DNA from: Lysobacter sp.
Lineage (GTDB): Bacteria; Pseudomonadota; Gammaproteobacteria; Xanthomonadales; Xanthomonadaceae
Length of the DNA stretch: 64,000 bases
Reading direction: 5' to 3'
Assembly: GCA_013141175.1 (NCBI GenBank)
Contig: JABFRN010000001.1
Coordinates: 1,565,444-1,629,443 of the forward strand
Made by a program: the position numbers and the translations under genes. This document shows positions 34,948 to 44,821 of the stretch, in pieces (within the stretch, counting starts at the first letter, position 1; each line of letters starts with the position of its first letter). The notes below the pieces were generated by a model. That model was not told the DNA's origin and made no database searches. It saw only the letters and a list, made by a program, of their open reading frames with translations.

Positions 34948-35018
34948 CGTCATCCCCGCGAAAGCGGGGATCCAGAGTCATTCAGAGCCACTGGATCCCC
35001 GCTTTCGCGGGGATGACG
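34948..35018. repeat. Dispersed palindromic repeat pair (family A), perfect copy
   Basis: A 28-base perfect inverted repeat with 15-base loop: CGTCATCCCCGCGAAAGCGG... at 34948-34975 and its complement at 34991-35018. It sits between the small Lys-rich gene and the convergent selO end. Confidence 0.9.
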
Positions 35019-35058
35019 GCTTTTGGGGTATCGCGCCCGTTGAAAACTGCGCTGGTAT

Positions 35059-36630
35059 TCAGGAACTGCACGACAGCATCGAACATCCCGCACGATCGCG
35101 CGCCCAGTCGGGACGCTTTTCGGCGAAGCGTTCGTTGCCCGGCCGGCCCGCATCAAGCGCGTCGTCGTAAGGCCGGCGCATCACTTCCAGCAATTCGCCG
35201 ATGCCCGCCGTGTCGCCGGCTTCGGCGCGATCGATGACCTGCTGCGCCAGGTAGTTGCGCAATACGAATTTCGGATTGGCCAGACGCATCCGCTCGCGAC
35301 GATCCGCAGCCGTCAGCGGGTCTTCGCGCAGCCGCGCGGCGTAGCGCTGCAGCCAGTCGTCGAACTGCGGCGCATGCGTGTCGCGCTTTGCCTCGTCGTA
35401 GAACGCGTGCTCGAACGGCGCCAGCGTTGGCGCTTCGATGTCGATGTCCATCAACGCGCGGAACCACAGGGTCATGTCGACTTCGGCCGCATGCATCGAC
35501 GCGTGCAGGTCGCGAATCAACACGACATCGTCGTCGCGACAGGTCTCTAAACCCAGCTTGCGCGCGATGTTGTCGCGGTCCGCCGCGCTGTAGGCGATAC
35601 CGAAGCCATCGATGCCGGCCTGCAGCGCTTCACCGCTTGCGAACAGCGGCGAGATCGCCTGCGCGAGGCGTACCAGATTCCAGCGCGCCACCGCCGGTTG
35701 CCAGCCGAAACGATAGCGACGGCCGCCGGCATCGGTGGTGTTCGGCGTCCAGTCCGGGTCGTAGGCGTCGATCCAGCCGTAGGGGCCGTAATCGATGGTG
35801 AGGCCGAGGATCGAAAGATTGTCGGTATTCATCACGCCATGGACGAAACCGACCCGCATCCACTCGGCCATCAGCCGAGCGGTGCGCGTGGAAACTTCGG
35901 CGAACCAGTCGGCGTACAGCGTCTCGCCACTGCCGGTGAGGTGCGGGAAGTCGCGGCGGATCGCGAAATCGAGCAACTGCCGCAGCAGGTCGACTTCGCC
36001 GCGCGACGACGGCAGCTCGAAATGACCGAAGCGCAGGAACGATGGCGCGACCCGGCAGACCACCGCGCCGGGTTCGGGCTTCGGATGGCCGTCGTAGAAC
36101 ATGTCGCGGACCACGTCCTCGCCGGTGGCGACCAGCGACAGCGCGCGCGTGGTCGGCACGCCGAGGTGATGCATGGCTTCGCTGCACAGGAATTCGCGGA
36201 TCGACGAGCGCAGCACCGCGCGGCCGTCGGCGCTGCGCGAATACGGCGTCGGGCCTGCGCCCTTCAACTGCAGCTCCCAGCGCTGACCGGCGGCGTCGAC
36301 GGTTTCGCCAAGACTGATCGCACGGCCGTCGCCGAGCTGGCCGGCCCAGTGCCCGAACTGGTGGCCGCCGTAATTGGTCGCGAACGGGTCCATGCCCGGG
36401 AGCAGCGCGTTGCCCGCGAAGACCTGTGCGAACTGTTCCGACTCAACTTCGGCTTGGTCCAAGCCAAGCACTTCTGCCATCTCGCGCGAAATCGCCAGCG
36501 TGCGTGGCGCGACGACCGGCGCCGGCGCCACGCGCGACCACAGCGCGCCGCGCACTTCGCGACGTCGCGGCCCTGTGTCTGCGTCGCCCGGCAGTTCGGC
36601 AAGCAGGCGGTTGTCGAAATCGAACTTCAT
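35059..36630 (-). CDS. selO: Protein adenylyltransferase SelO (YdiU/UPF0061)
   Basis: SelO is a pseudokinase-fold enzyme that AMPylates proteins, linked to redox stress. The 523-residue protein has the family blocks [36 protein letters not shown]-like [15 protein letters not shown] and [20 protein letters not shown]. The C-terminus ends in CSMLSCSS, where the second Cys occupies the place of selenocysteine in eukaryotic homologues. The start MKFDFDNRL at 36630 follows the family; the longer in-frame extension is not similar. It follows the glycan gene cluster but need not be part of it. Confidence 0.95.
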   Translation of the reverse strand: MKFDFDNRLLAELPGDADTGPRRREVRGALWSRVAPAPVVAPRTLAISREMAEVLGLDQAEVESEQFAQVFAGNALLPGMDPFATNYGGHQFGHWAGQLGDGRAISLGETVDAAGQRWELQLKGAGPTPYSRSADGRAVLRSSIREFLCSEAMHHLGVPTTRALSLVATGEDVVRDMFYDGHPKPEPGAVVCRVAPSFLRFGHFELPSSRGEVDLLRQLLDFAIRRDFPHLTGSGETLYADWFAEVSTRTARLMAEWMRVGFVHGVMNTDNLSILGLTIDYGPYGWIDAYDPDWTPNTTDAGGRRYRFGWQPAVARWNLVRLAQAISPLFASGEALQAGIDGFGIAYSAADRDNIARKLGLETCRDDDVVLIRDLHASMHAAEVDMTLWFRALMDIDIEAPTLAPFEHAFYDEAKRDTHAPQFDDWLQRYAARLREDPLTAADRRERMRLANPKFVLRNYLAQQVIDRAEAGDTAGIGELLEVMRRPYDDALDAGRPGNERFAEKRPDWARDRAGCSMLSCSS

Positions 36631-36682
36631 GCCCGGCAGGATAGACGCGCCGGGCGTCGCGTGTCGCCGACGTTGCGGGCGA

Positions 36683-37795
36683 TCACCCGGAACGCGCAGT
36701 GGCATAGGCCGCTTCGGTGCTGGAGACGAAGATCTCCAGCCCGAATTCCCGTTCGGCATGGGCTGCAGCATGGCGACCCATGTCCGCCAGCCGGATCGGG
36801 TCTTCGAGCATTCCGGTCACCGCCTGCGCGATCGCCGCACGATCGCGGACCGGAACGCACCAGCCATCGGCGCCGGGCTCGATGTTCTCCGGCAGACCCG
36901 CGTAATCGCTGATCAGCACCGCCTTGCCCATCGCCATCATTTCGCGACAGGCGAACGAAATGGTTTCCACCGCGTACGACAGAACGAAACCGGCATCGAT
37001 GGCGGCGATCATCGGCCGCACATCGTCGAGCATGCCGAGATGACGGACCCGGTCGCGCAGGCCGAGCGCTTCCAGCCGCGTCGACTGCGCGGGCGTCAGC
37101 GGTTTGCCGCACAGCAGCAGCCGCACCTGGCGCTTCGCGTCGTCGTCGAGCGTCGCGATCGCTTCGATCAGGTCCATCCAGCCTTTGTGATCGGCGGTGC
37201 CGGCGTTGCTGCCGAGCAGCAGCGTCGCACCCTCGGCATGGCGCGCGCGTTCCGCCGCCACCGCGTCCGTCGGCCAGGGATGGAAGTAGCCGGTGTCCAC
37301 GCCGTTGCGCACGGTCACGATCGGCAGGTTTGCGTACGCGCTGGTTTGCAGCATGCGCCGGGTGTAATCGCTCACCGCGAGCACCAGGTGCGTGCGCTTG
37401 GCGCGCCAGCGATGGCCTAGCCCGGCGATCGGTTTCGAGTTGTGTTTGGTCAGCACGATGCGCGGCGCGTTTTCCGCGCCGCGCAGCGCCGCGAGCACCA
37501 GCCGGTGGTCGGCCGAACCATTGACATGGACGATATCGAACGCGTGCTGGCGCAGATAGGCGCGCAGTTGCCGGCGTGCGCGCAGCGACTCGGCCAGTTT
37601 GCCCAGTCCGTTCGGAAACGGCTGCGCGACGGCACGGATACCTTCGACCGTGGCCGCTTCGCGATACAGCCGACTGGTGGGCGGCGCGGCGACATGGATC
37701 TCGTGCCGGTCGCGGAGCCCGCGCGCCAGCGCCATCAGGTACGTGGTGTGGCCGCCGCCGTCGCCTTCGTGGAAATTGGTCAGCAGGATCTTCAT
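36683..37795 (-). CDS. Glycosyltransferase family 4
   Basis: A 370-residue GT-B enzyme. It opens with [20 protein letters not shown], with a Gly-rich N-terminal loop. The C-terminal nucleotide-sugar lobe has [20 protein letters not shown] and the ExxxxxE-like region [20 protein letters not shown]. It lies 12 bases downstream of the GT2 gene on the same strand and belongs to a surface-glycan operon with the UDP-xylose synthase. Sugar specificity is unknown. Confidence 0.88.
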   Translation of the reverse strand: MKILLTNFHEGDGGGHTTYLMALARGLRDRHEIHVAAPPTSRLYREAATVEGIRAVAQPFPNGLGKLAESLRARRQLRAYLRQHAFDIVHVNGSADHRLVLAALRGAENAPRIVLTKHNSKPIAGLGHRWRAKRTHLVLAVSDYTRRMLQTSAYANLPIVTVRNGVDTGYFHPWPTDAVAAERARHAEGATLLLGSNAGTADHKGWMDLIEAIATLDDDAKRQVRLLLCGKPLTPAQSTRLEALGLRDRVRHLGMLDDVRPMIAAIDAGFVLSYAVETISFACREMMAMGKAVLISDYAGLPENIEPGADGWCVPVRDRAAIAQAVTGMLEDPIRLADMGRHAAAHAEREFGLEIFVSSTEAAYATARSG

Positions 37796-37807
37796 GCGGG
37801 CATGCGT

Positions 37808-38716
37808 TCAGCGGGCACGTTTGCGGCCACCGAGAATGCTCAGCGCGCGCTCCAGCCGCTTCCAGAGCGGCGCCGGGCCGCGCATGCACAGGCGCATGTA
37901 GCGCTTGGTTTCGGCCCAGTCCGGCGCGGGCTTGGTCTTGTATTCCAGCTTGGCCAGTTCGAGACAGGACTCGTCGATGCCCACCATGCGCGCGTAATGG
38001 CCGATCAGGCCGCGCGAGTGCAGGCGGTTGAGGAAATTCGAGGTCGGGCCGCGATTCGACCACCAGCCGTTGTTGCCGTGGATGCGGTAGCCGACATCGC
38101 CGGTGGGCAGAAAATATTTGTGCGCACCGTACACGCTGGCGCCGTAGACCAGACAGTTGTCGGCGCAGAGTTTCCAGGTGCGATAGAGCTGCTGCGGCAG
38201 ATCGAGCGAGCGCTCGGCGTAGCTCTTCCGCATCGACAGCGCCGAAGTCGGGGCACCGTACCAGTAGGTCAGCGCCCAGGTGCTGATCGCGGTGTAGCCC
38301 AGATCCACCGCCTTGTCGGCGTAACCGATCCGCCGCTGTTCATCGCCGAACAGCACGATGTCGGTGAACACGAAACCGACCTCCCTGCGGCCGTCGTAGA
38401 TCTCGCCGATCTTCGCCAGATAGTCCGGCGCCCAGCGGTCGTCGGCATCGAGAAAACACAGCACGTCGGCATCGCTCGCCGCCACGCCGCGCTGGAACGC
38501 GACCAGCTGGCCGCCGTTCTCGCCGCACAGCAGCGTCACCCGCGCATCGTGGCCGTAGCGTTCGCGCAGATAGTCCTGCGAACCGTCGGTGGAACCGTCG
38601 TCGACGACGATGATCTGTTTCGGCGCACGGGTCTGCGCCAGCGCGCCGTCGATCGCCTCGGCGACGAAGTTGCGGTAGTTGTAGCTGGTGACGATGACCG
38701 CGAAGGTCGTGCTCAT
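37808..38716 (-). CDS. Glycosyltransferase family 2
   Basis: A 302-residue GT-A enzyme. VIVTSYNYRNFVAEAIDGAL and IIVVDDGSTDGSQDY are the N-terminal nucleotide-binding blocks and CFLDADDRWAPDYL carries the DXD-type metal site. The C-terminal part is long and includes the conserved W-containing region (TYWYGAPTSALSMRKSYAER). The start is taken at the ATG at 38716; a GTG at 38740 would overlap the upstream gene. It lies between the UDP-xylose synthase and GT4 genes. Confidence 0.88.
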   Translation of the reverse strand: MSTTFAVIVTSYNYRNFVAEAIDGALAQTRAPKQIIVVDDGSTDGSQDYLRERYGHDARVTLLCGENGGQLVAFQRGVAASDADVLCFLDADDRWAPDYLAKIGEIYDGRREVGFVFTDIVLFGDEQRRIGYADKAVDLGYTAISTWALTYWYGAPTSALSMRKSYAERSLDLPQQLYRTWKLCADNCLVYGASVYGAHKYFLPTGDVGYRIHGNNGWWSNRGPTSNFLNRLHSRGLIGHYARMVGIDESCLELAKLEYKTKPAPDWAETKRYMRLCMRGPAPLWKRLERALSILGGRKRAR

Positions 38717-38726
38717 AAGCTCGTAC

Positions 38727-39677
38727 TCATGCCGCAGCACCCTCGCCCAGCGTGCGCCGGAAGTAGGCGATGGTTTCCTTCAACCCGTCTTCCAGCGCGA
38801 CCTTCGGCTCCCAGCCGAGTTTCGAGCGGGCCAATGAGATGTCCGGCTGACGCTGGCGCGGATCGTCTGAAGGCAAGGGCCGGAACACCAGTTTCGAGCG
38901 ACCGCCGACCAGCTTCAATACCAGTTCGGCGAGTTCGACCATGGTGAATTCGCCCGGGTTGCCGATGTTGATCGGGCCGGTGAAACCCGCCTCGGTATCC
39001 ATCGTCCGCACGAAGGCTTCGATCAGATCGTCGACATAGCAGAAGCTGCGCGTCTGCTTGCCGTCGCCGTAGATGGTGATGTCTTCGCCGCGCAATGCCT
39101 GGACGATGAAATTGCTGACCACGCGGCCATCGTTCGGATGCATCCGCGGGCCGTAGGTGTTGAAGATGCGCACGACCTTGATGTCGAGACCATGCTGGCG
39201 GTGGTAGTCGAAGAACAGGGTTTCGGCGCAGCGCTTGCCTTCGTCGTAACAGCTGCGGATGCCGATCGGATTGACGCGGCCCCAGTAGCCCTCGGTCTGC
39301 GGATGCACTTCCGGGTCGCCGTAGACCTCGCTGGTCGAGGCCTGCAGGATCCGCGCCTTCAGCCGCTTGGCCAGTCCAAGCATGTTGATCGCGCCATGGA
39401 CGCTGGTCTTGGTGGTCTGCACCGGATCGTGCTGGTAGTGCACCGGCGAAGCCGGGCAGGCGAGGTTGTAGATCCGGTCGACTTCGACGTACAGCGGAAA
39501 GGTCACGTCGTGACGCATCAGCTCGAAGTACGGGTGGCCCAGGCGGTGCGCGATGTTGCGTTTGCTGCCGGTGAAGAAATTGTCGACGCAGATCACATCA
39601 TGACCGTCGTCCAGCAGGCGATCGCACAGATGCGAGCCGAGAAAGCCGGCACCGCCAGTGATGAGCATACGAGCCAT
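38727..39677 (-). CDS. UDP-glucuronate decarboxylase (UDP-xylose synthase)
   Basis: Converts UDP-glucuronate to UDP-xylose with bound NAD. A 316-residue extended [22 protein letters not shown] for NAD binding, [29 protein letters not shown] with catalytic Thr/Ser and [11 protein letters not shown] with the Tyr/Lys pair, and [20 protein letters not shown]. These blocks are diagnostic for the bacterial and plant UXS group. It supplies UDP-xylose, suggesting that the glycan made by the neighbouring glycosyltransferases contains xylose. Confidence 0.92.
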   Translation of the reverse strand: MARMLITGGAGFLGSHLCDRLLDDGHDVICVDNFFTGSKRNIAHRLGHPYFELMRHDVTFPLYVEVDRIYNLACPASPVHYQHDPVQTTKTSVHGAINMLGLAKRLKARILQASTSEVYGDPEVHPQTEGYWGRVNPIGIRSCYDEGKRCAETLFFDYHRQHGLDIKVVRIFNTYGPRMHPNDGRVVSNFIVQALRGEDITIYGDGKQTRSFCYVDDLIEAFVRTMDTEAGFTGPINIGNPGEFTMVELAELVLKLVGGRSKLVFRPLPSDDPRQRQPDISLARSKLGWEPKVALEDGLKETIAYFRRTLGEGAAA

Positions 39678-39821
39678 GTTGACGGTAGTCCTTGAATGAA
39701 TTGGGATGGCATTCCTGTGCCGAACAGGACGCCGCAATCAACGGCCCCCAACCGTCGCGATATTTTCGTGGATCGGGCGCCGGAACGCGAGCGATGGGTG
39801 AAACCGGACCTCAGTCACAGG

Positions 39822-40622
39822 TCAGCGTTCAGGCGTATCCAGCGGTCGACCTTCCTGCAGCAGCCACAGCATGATCGTCTTCTGGCGCACGTAATTGGCG
39901 CGCACATAGGCGTAGACCAGACCATGCCAGCCGTCGAGAAACCCCAGCCGGAACACGTAGCCGCGCCAGAACCGCCATGCGGGCGACAGGATCAGTTTGG
40001 CGAGCGAGGCGCGTTTGCCGCGCGAGAATTCGTATTCGGCCATCATCCGCGCGTAACGCTCGGTCTTGCTCAGCTGCTGCATCAGCGAGCGATACGGGTA
40101 ATGGATCAGATCGCCGGCCAGCGTTCGCACCGCGCCGTCGACGCTGGCGGCCTCGTGGATTTCGCGATCGCCGCGCCAACCGCCGCGACGGCGGTCGAAC
40201 AAGCGCAGCACGCGATCGGGATAGGCGTTGCCGCGGCGCAGGAATTTGCCGAAATACTCGCTCAACCGCGCGAACCGGTAGCCGACCGCATCGGCGAAAC
40301 CGGCATCGCGCGCGGCCAGGATCGACGCCTTGAGTTCCGGGCTGATGCGTTCGTCGGCGTCCAGGCACAGCACCCAGTCGTGGGTCGCTTGATCCACCGC
40401 GAACTGCTTCTGGCTGCGGAACCCGTCGAACGACCGCACCAGCACGCGCGCACCGGCCGCCTCGGCAAGCGCACGGGTGTCGTCGGTGGAACCGGAGTCC
40501 ACCACCACGATCTCCGCGCAGAATGCCAGCGAAGCGAGGCAGTCGCCGATGCGGTCGGCCTCGTTGAACGTGATAATGACCGCCGAAACCGGCGGGTCCG
40601 AAGCGGGTGAGGACGTATTGAT
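39822..40622 (-). CDS. Glycosyltransferase family 2 (WaaE/KdtX-like), start codon unclear
   Basis: The C-terminal part is clear: VVVDSGSTDDT, CLDADERISPEL (metal site), NAYPDRVLRLFDRRRGGWRG and a helical membrane-associated tail like LPS-core beta-glucosyltransferases WaaE/KdtX. The expected N-terminal strand PPVSAVIITFNEADRIGDCL is encoded in frame upstream. However, between the in-frame stop TAG at 40653-40655 and this strand there is no ATG, GTG or TTG; the only nearby candidates are ATC at 40620-40622, ACG at 40614-40616 or ATT at 40575-40577. The first canonical starts (GTG at 40514 or 40508) would delete that strand. The 40622 start is a placeholder. The 5' end touches the start of the divergent gene at 40621. 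Confidence 0.75.
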   Translation of the reverse strand: MNTSSPASDPPVSAVIITFNEADRIGDCLASLAFCAEIVVVDSGSTDDTRALAEAAGARVLVRSFDGFRSQKQFAVDQATHDWVLCLDADERISPELKASILAARDAGFADAVGYRFARLSEYFGKFLRRGNAYPDRVLRLFDRRRGGWRGDREIHEAASVDGAVRTLAGDLIHYPYRSLMQQLSKTERYARMMAEYEFSRGKRASLAKLILSPAWRFWRGYVFRLGFLDGWHGLVYAYVRANYVRQKTIMLWLLQEGRPLDTPER

Positions 40623-41673
40623 GGCGGAGTACCTGTTGTTCGCGACCGAGCGCTATGCGCTGCCCATCCTGCAGCCGTTGGCGGATGCGCTGCAAGCCTC
40701 GGGGCACGGCGTGTCCGCGTGGCTGGTCGACGGCGCCGCTGGCGCGCGCCTGCCCGCACCGGTGCGCAGCGTGGGTCTGCGCGAAGCGGTGGCGCTGAAA
40801 CCGCGTGCGGTGTTTTCGGCCGCGAACTGGGTGCCGACCTTCCTGTCGGGCCCGAAGGTGCAGATGTTCCACGGCTTCAACGTGGAGAAGCGCGACGATG
40901 CGCGCGGGCATTTCCGGGTGCGCGGTCTGTTCGACCTCTACTGCACGCAAGGCCCGGCGACGACCGCCCCGTTCCGCGCACTGGCCGCACAGCATCCGCA
41001 CTTCGCGGTGGTCGAAACCGGCTGGCCCAAGCTCGACCCGCTGTTCCGCGACGACGGCGGCGCTTCGGCCGCCTTGCGCGCGCCCGCGAACGGACGACCG
41101 ACCGTGCTGTTCGCCTCCACCTTCACCGAACGCCTAAGCGCCGCGCCGCATCTGTTCGACGCCATCGCCGCCGAGATCGCGCGCGGCGACCGCTACTGGC
41201 TGCTGACCCTGCACCCGAAATGCGCGCCCGAGCTGTTCGACCGCTATCGCAGCCTCGTCGGTCCGAACGCCGCTTTCGTCGAAACCGAACAGCTGATGGC
41301 CGCGCAGCGCGCCGCCGATGTGCTGGTGGCGGACACGACGTCGGTGGTCTCGGAATTCGTGGTCCAGCACAAACCGGTCGTGACCTTCCGCAACCGGGCG
41401 CCGAAGCCGCACATGCTCGATTTCGACGCGCCATCGCAGCTGCCGACGATGCTGGCGCAGGCGTTCGCGCCCAGCGCATCGCTGCGCGACGCCTTGGCCG
41501 ACTACGCGAATGCGATTCATCCGTATCGGGATGGCCGTTCGTCCGAACGCGTGCTCGCGGCCACCGAAGCGCTGCTCGAGGGCAGGTTCGGCAGGCTCGC
41601 CGGCAAACCCTTGTCGGGGCGACTGCGCGCCCTCCAGATTCGCGCCGATCTGGGCTACTGGCGTCCGGGCTGA
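40621..41673 (+). CDS. CDP-glycerol glycerophosphotransferase-like protein
   Basis: A 350-residue GT-B-like protein starting MAEYLLFATERYALPILQPL. It has the family blocks VQMFHGFNVEKRDD and, further on, LFDLYCTQGPATTAPF, LFASTFTERLS, LLTLHPKCAPELFDRY and DVLVADTTSVVSEFVVQHKP, as in CDP-glycerol:poly(glycerophosphate) transferases and related capsule enzymes. It is divergent from, and its start codon abuts, the GT2 gene. An upstream in-frame start would overlap that gene further and is less likely. Its substrate may be a surface phosphoglycan or glycolipid. Confidence 0.82.
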   Translation: MAEYLLFATERYALPILQPLADALQASGHGVSAWLVDGAAGARLPAPVRSVGLREAVALKPRAVFSAANWVPTFLSGPKVQMFHGFNVEKRDDARGHFRVRGLFDLYCTQGPATTAPFRALAAQHPHFAVVETGWPKLDPLFRDDGGASAALRAPANGRPTVLFASTFTERLSAAPHLFDAIAAEIARGDRYWLLTLHPKCAPELFDRYRSLVGPNAAFVETEQLMAAQRAADVLVADTTSVVSEFVVQHKPVVTFRNRAPKPHMLDFDAPSQLPTMLAQAFAPSASLRDALADYANAIHPYRDGRSSERVLAATEALLEGRFGRLAGKPLSGRLRALQIRADLGYWRPG

Positions 41674-41686
41674 TTCTTCAGTTTTT

Positions 41687-41761
41687 TGTGGGAGCGGCGG
41701 AAGCCGCGATGCTTTCCGAAAAATCTTTCGGTCGCTTATCGCGGCTTCCGCCGCTCCCACA
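41687..41761. repeat. Dispersed inverted repeat (family B)
   Basis: TGTGGGAGCGGCGGAAGCCG... (41687 onward) is mirrored by ...CGGCTTCCGCCGCTCCCACA ending at 41761, between two convergent genes. Related to 29884-29957. Confidence 0.8.
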
Positions 41762-41776
41762 GGATCCCGTACCCGG

Positions 41777-43309
41777 TCACCAGCGCAGCGTACTGCGCGC
41801 GATTTCACGGCCAAGACGGGCATGCAAGTCATGCGCATCGGCGGCGGGCAGGAAACGCAGCCGCAGCGGTTCGGCCATCGCATTGCCGCCAGCGGTGTCC
41901 AACAGCAGCGAAGCCATGCCGAGACTGCGTTCCAGCGGCGATTGCCCGATACGGATCGCCTGCAGTTTGTCGATCTCGGCGAAACGCCATTTGCGGTTCC
42001 ACCACCCGTTGCGGATCGCGATCAGGGTGTCGTCGATCGCATAGCCGGCATGACGCGCATCCTGCCATGAGATGTACGCCGCCCAGGGCACCCACAGCGC
42101 CACCAGCGTCGCGCCGAGTACGCCGAATTTGTACCAGCCGACCCAGGCGACGGCAGCGGTGATGAGCAGCCGGGGCACGAACAACCGCCAGCCCGTCCAT
42201 CGATGCAACGGCCGCCATTCGACGATCGGCCAACGGATCCGGGGCGCGAGATGGCGGATCAGTTCGTCGCAGCGCTCGGGCGTGGCGACCGGTGCGATTT
42301 CGCGCAGCGAGCGCGGCTGGCCATGCGAGCCGTTGTCGAGCACCGCCGTGCTTACTTCCAGCGTGCGCCGGTGGAACAACCGGTGCAGCATGCCCTCGCG
42401 CAGCGCCCACGACTGGATGCGCCGGCGCGGCGTGCTGGTACGCATACGGGTGAAGAGGCCGCGTTCGAGCGTCAGGCGGCGGCCGTGCTCTTCCAGTCGG
42501 AAACCGCTGTACTGCAGGACTGCGATGACCACCGAGAACAGCCGGATCAACACGACGAAACCGATGATCATGATCACCACCGCGATCGCTTCGTGGCCGC
42601 GACCATAGGTTTCGACGACCCCGAACATGCCATAGGCCATCGCTCTGAACACGCCTTCAATCAGGTCGGGGCTGAACTGGGAGAGTGCCGCGAACGCACC
42701 GCCGATCACGAGCATGCCGCGATTGGAAATCAGCCCCGCCCGGACGATCTCGGACAACGACAGCGTGTGCAGCACGTCGCCCGTGTCCGCCATCGCACTC
42801 TGCGCGGGCGCGCCGGCCGGCGCGCCCGCACCGCCCCGGCGTCGCACCAGCGCTTCCAGCGCCAGTGCGTCTTCGAGCTTCAACACCCGCATGTCCGCTT
42901 CCGGCTTGATCCCGCCGGCCGATTCCAACCGCACTTCGGCCACGCCGAAAATGCGGTGCAGCAGCGTCTGATGCAGGCCGACGTTGTGGATCCTCGCGAA
43001 CGGGATCTGGCGCAGGCTGCGTTCGAATAGACCGCTGCGGATCTGCAGACTGTCCTCGCCGATGCTGTAGCGATAGCTGTAGTACTGCCAGAGCGAGATC
43101 GCACCGAGGATGCAGATCGTCACCAGCCCCCAGAGATCGTTGCGATCGCCGCGACCGAACAGGAACACCACCAGGATCGGCACGATGAATTGCCGCAGTT
43201 GCTGGATCAATACGAACAGCCACGACATCGGGTGCAGCCGACGTTCCAGCGGCGCGGCGGCGGCGATGGCGGCGGGTCTCTCCAGCGCGTCAGGCGTCGG
43301 CGTGGTCAT
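41777..43309 (-). CDS. PH domain-containing membrane protein, YdbT-like
   Basis: A 510-residue protein with paired N-terminal membrane spans (LFVLIQQLRQFIVPILVVFL and VTICILGAISLWQYYSYRY), a bPH2 domain (SIGEDSLQIRSGLFERSLRQ, with IPFARIHNVGLHQTLLHRIF), two more membrane regions and two further bPH2-like repeats. Such proteins occur as YdbS/YdbT pairs of unknown envelope function. Its ATG lies inside the end of the smaller PH protein gene (20-base overlap), so the pair is coupled. Confidence 0.85.
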   Translation of the reverse strand: MTTPTPDALERPAAIAAAAPLERRLHPMSWLFVLIQQLRQFIVPILVVFLFGRGDRNDLWGLVTICILGAISLWQYYSYRYSIGEDSLQIRSGLFERSLRQIPFARIHNVGLHQTLLHRIFGVAEVRLESAGGIKPEADMRVLKLEDALALEALVRRRGGAGAPAGAPAQSAMADTGDVLHTLSLSEIVRAGLISNRGMLVIGGAFAALSQFSPDLIEGVFRAMAYGMFGVVETYGRGHEAIAVVIMIIGFVVLIRLFSVVIAVLQYSGFRLEEHGRRLTLERGLFTRMRTSTPRRRIQSWALREGMLHRLFHRRTLEVSTAVLDNGSHGQPRSLREIAPVATPERCDELIRHLAPRIRWPIVEWRPLHRWTGWRLFVPRLLITAAVAWVGWYKFGVLGATLVALWVPWAAYISWQDARHAGYAIDDTLIAIRNGWWNRKWRFAEIDKLQAIRIGQSPLERSLGMASLLLDTAGGNAMAEPLRLRFLPAADAHDLHARLGREIARSTLRW

Positions 43310-43907
43310 CGTCTTCCTGGCGATCGATCTGGCGGCTGAAGTAATTGCGCAGGCGTTCGGCGTCCTCGTCCTCCAATCCGGAAATGCTGACCGCATTCAG
43401 CCGTGTGCCTGCGGTATGCAGGACCAGCGAAGCGAGACGATGCGCGCGTTCCAGCGGCCCGCGCTTGATGTCCAGATGCTGCACGCGCGAGGTCGGCACC
43501 CGGGTTTCCCACTGCCACAGTCGCCCGCGACGCACCGAGAAGCCGTCCGCATCCAGTTTCCAATGCGTATGGCGATAGCGCTTGTGCGCCACCCACAGGA
43601 CCAGCGAGATCGACGCCATCCAAAGACCCGCCATCGCCAGCCATGTCCAGTCGTGCTCGAATCGATTGGCGTAGAGCGAAGCGGAGATGAACAGCGTCGG
43701 CGGCAGTGCGACGAACATCGCCACATACAGGAAGACGCGATATGCGCGCTGCGGCAGGCGCTGCCAGTCGCTGGGACCGGACCAGCCGGGGGCGGTGTCC
43801 AGCGCCGGGATGGCGCTTCCGGTCGTGTCGAACGACGGTTCGATCGCGAGGGCGTCGGCTGTCGCGGGGTCGCTCGGATGTGGCGTGGATTCGCTCTGCG
43901 GCGTCAT
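43290..43907 (-). CDS. PH domain-containing membrane protein, YdbS-like
   Basis: A 205-residue protein with an acidic N-terminus and two membrane spans (YRVFLYVAMFVALPPTLFIS and TWLAMAGLWMASISLVLWV). One bPH2 domain follows (KLDADGFSVRRGRLWQWETR, with VPTSRVQHLDIKRGPLER) and it ends in an acidic tail. It is the short partner of the YdbT-like protein. It overlaps the upstream acyltransferase gene by ATGA. Confidence 0.85.
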   Translation of the reverse strand: MTPQSESTPHPSDPATADALAIEPSFDTTGSAIPALDTAPGWSGPSDWQRLPQRAYRVFLYVAMFVALPPTLFISASLYANRFEHDWTWLAMAGLWMASISLVLWVAHKRYRHTHWKLDADGFSVRRGRLWQWETRVPTSRVQHLDIKRGPLERAHRLASLVLHTAGTRLNAVSISGLEDEDAERLRNYFSRQIDRQEDDDHADA

Positions 43908-44821
43908 GCGCGGCCTTCAAGATCGCGGTAGGGGTTGTGATACGGGTTCAACGACGGTTGCAAGGTGTAGCGCTTGTAGGTCCACTGGTACTGCGTCGGC
44001 GCGCGACGGGCGATGCGCTCCACCGCCGCATTCAACGCCGCGACCGCGACGATGGTATCGCCCGACGCGATCGCGTCGGGCGCCGGCTCGATCCGCAACG
44101 CGAACGCCTGATCGCCGATCCGCTCGCAGTAGGCGAACAGCACCGTCGCGCCGCTGCGTTCGGCCAATCGCGGCAACAGGGTCATCGTATACGCAGGCCT
44201 GCCGAAGAACGGCGCGAACTCACCGTCGCCGCGCTTCGGTTGCTGGTCGGGCAGGATACCTATCACGCCGCCGTCGCGCAGGCGTTTGAACAACTGGCGG
44301 ATACCGGCGGCCTCGGCGCGGATCTGGGCGACACGGCCGTCATCGTCCGCGCGCACCCGGCGCAGGAAGGCTTCGCCCAGCGCCGAGTCCGGCGGGCGGT
44401 ACAGGATCGCCAGCGGCGTGTGCGCGGCCAGCCACTGGCTCAACAGTTCCCAGTTGCCGTAATGCGGCGCGGCGACGATCACGCCCTTGCCCGCCGCGAT
44501 CGCCGCATCGAACAGTTCGACGCCCTGGGTTTCGCGGATCAGCCGGAGATTCGCTGCGTGCGGCCGGGTCCACAGTCGAAGGGTTTCGAGCGCCTGGCGC
44601 GCGGTGGTGCGCAGGATCTCGCGCTGCAGCGCGTCGCGCTGCCCGGGCAGCAGCTCGGGGTAGGCCAGTTCCAGATTGCGGTGCGTCACCCGGCTCTCGC
44701 GACCGCCGCTGCGCCACCACAACCAGGCGATCCCATCGCCGAACACGCGCAGCCACGGCCACGGCAGGCGCGCGAAGGCACTGGCGAACAGAAACAACAG
44801 GTGGGCGACGACTTCGGACAT
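43904..44821 (-). CDS. Lipid A biosynthesis acyltransferase, LpxL/HtrB-like
   Basis: A 305-residue protein with N-terminal hydrophobic segment, then the acyltransferase motif HYGNWE (His120, Glu125), RETQGVELFD and later a GVIGILPDQQPKRGDG block conserved in late acyltransferases, which add lauroyl or myristoyl chains to Kdo2-lipid IVA. It is encoded upstream of, and coupled to, two PH-domain membrane protein genes. Confidence 0.92.
   Translation of the reverse strand: MSEVVAHLLFLFASAFARLPWPWLRVFGDGIAWLWWRSGGRESRVTHRNLELAYPELLPGQRDALQREILRTTARQALETLRLWTRPHAANLRLIRETQGVELFDAAIAAGKGVIVAAPHYGNWELLSQWLAAHTPLAILYRPPDSALGEAFLRRVRADDDGRVAQIRAEAAGIRQLFKRLRDGGVIGILPDQQPKRGDGEFAPFFGRPAYTMTLLPRLAERSGATVLFAYCERIGDQAFALRIEPAPDAIASGDTIVAVAALNAAVERIARRAPTQYQWTYKRYTLQPSLNPYHNPYRDLEGRA

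Noticed and set aside
39696..40610. A 304-codon + strand frame antisense to the GT2 gene
   Set aside because: The opposite strand encodes clear GT2 motifs; the + frame has none.
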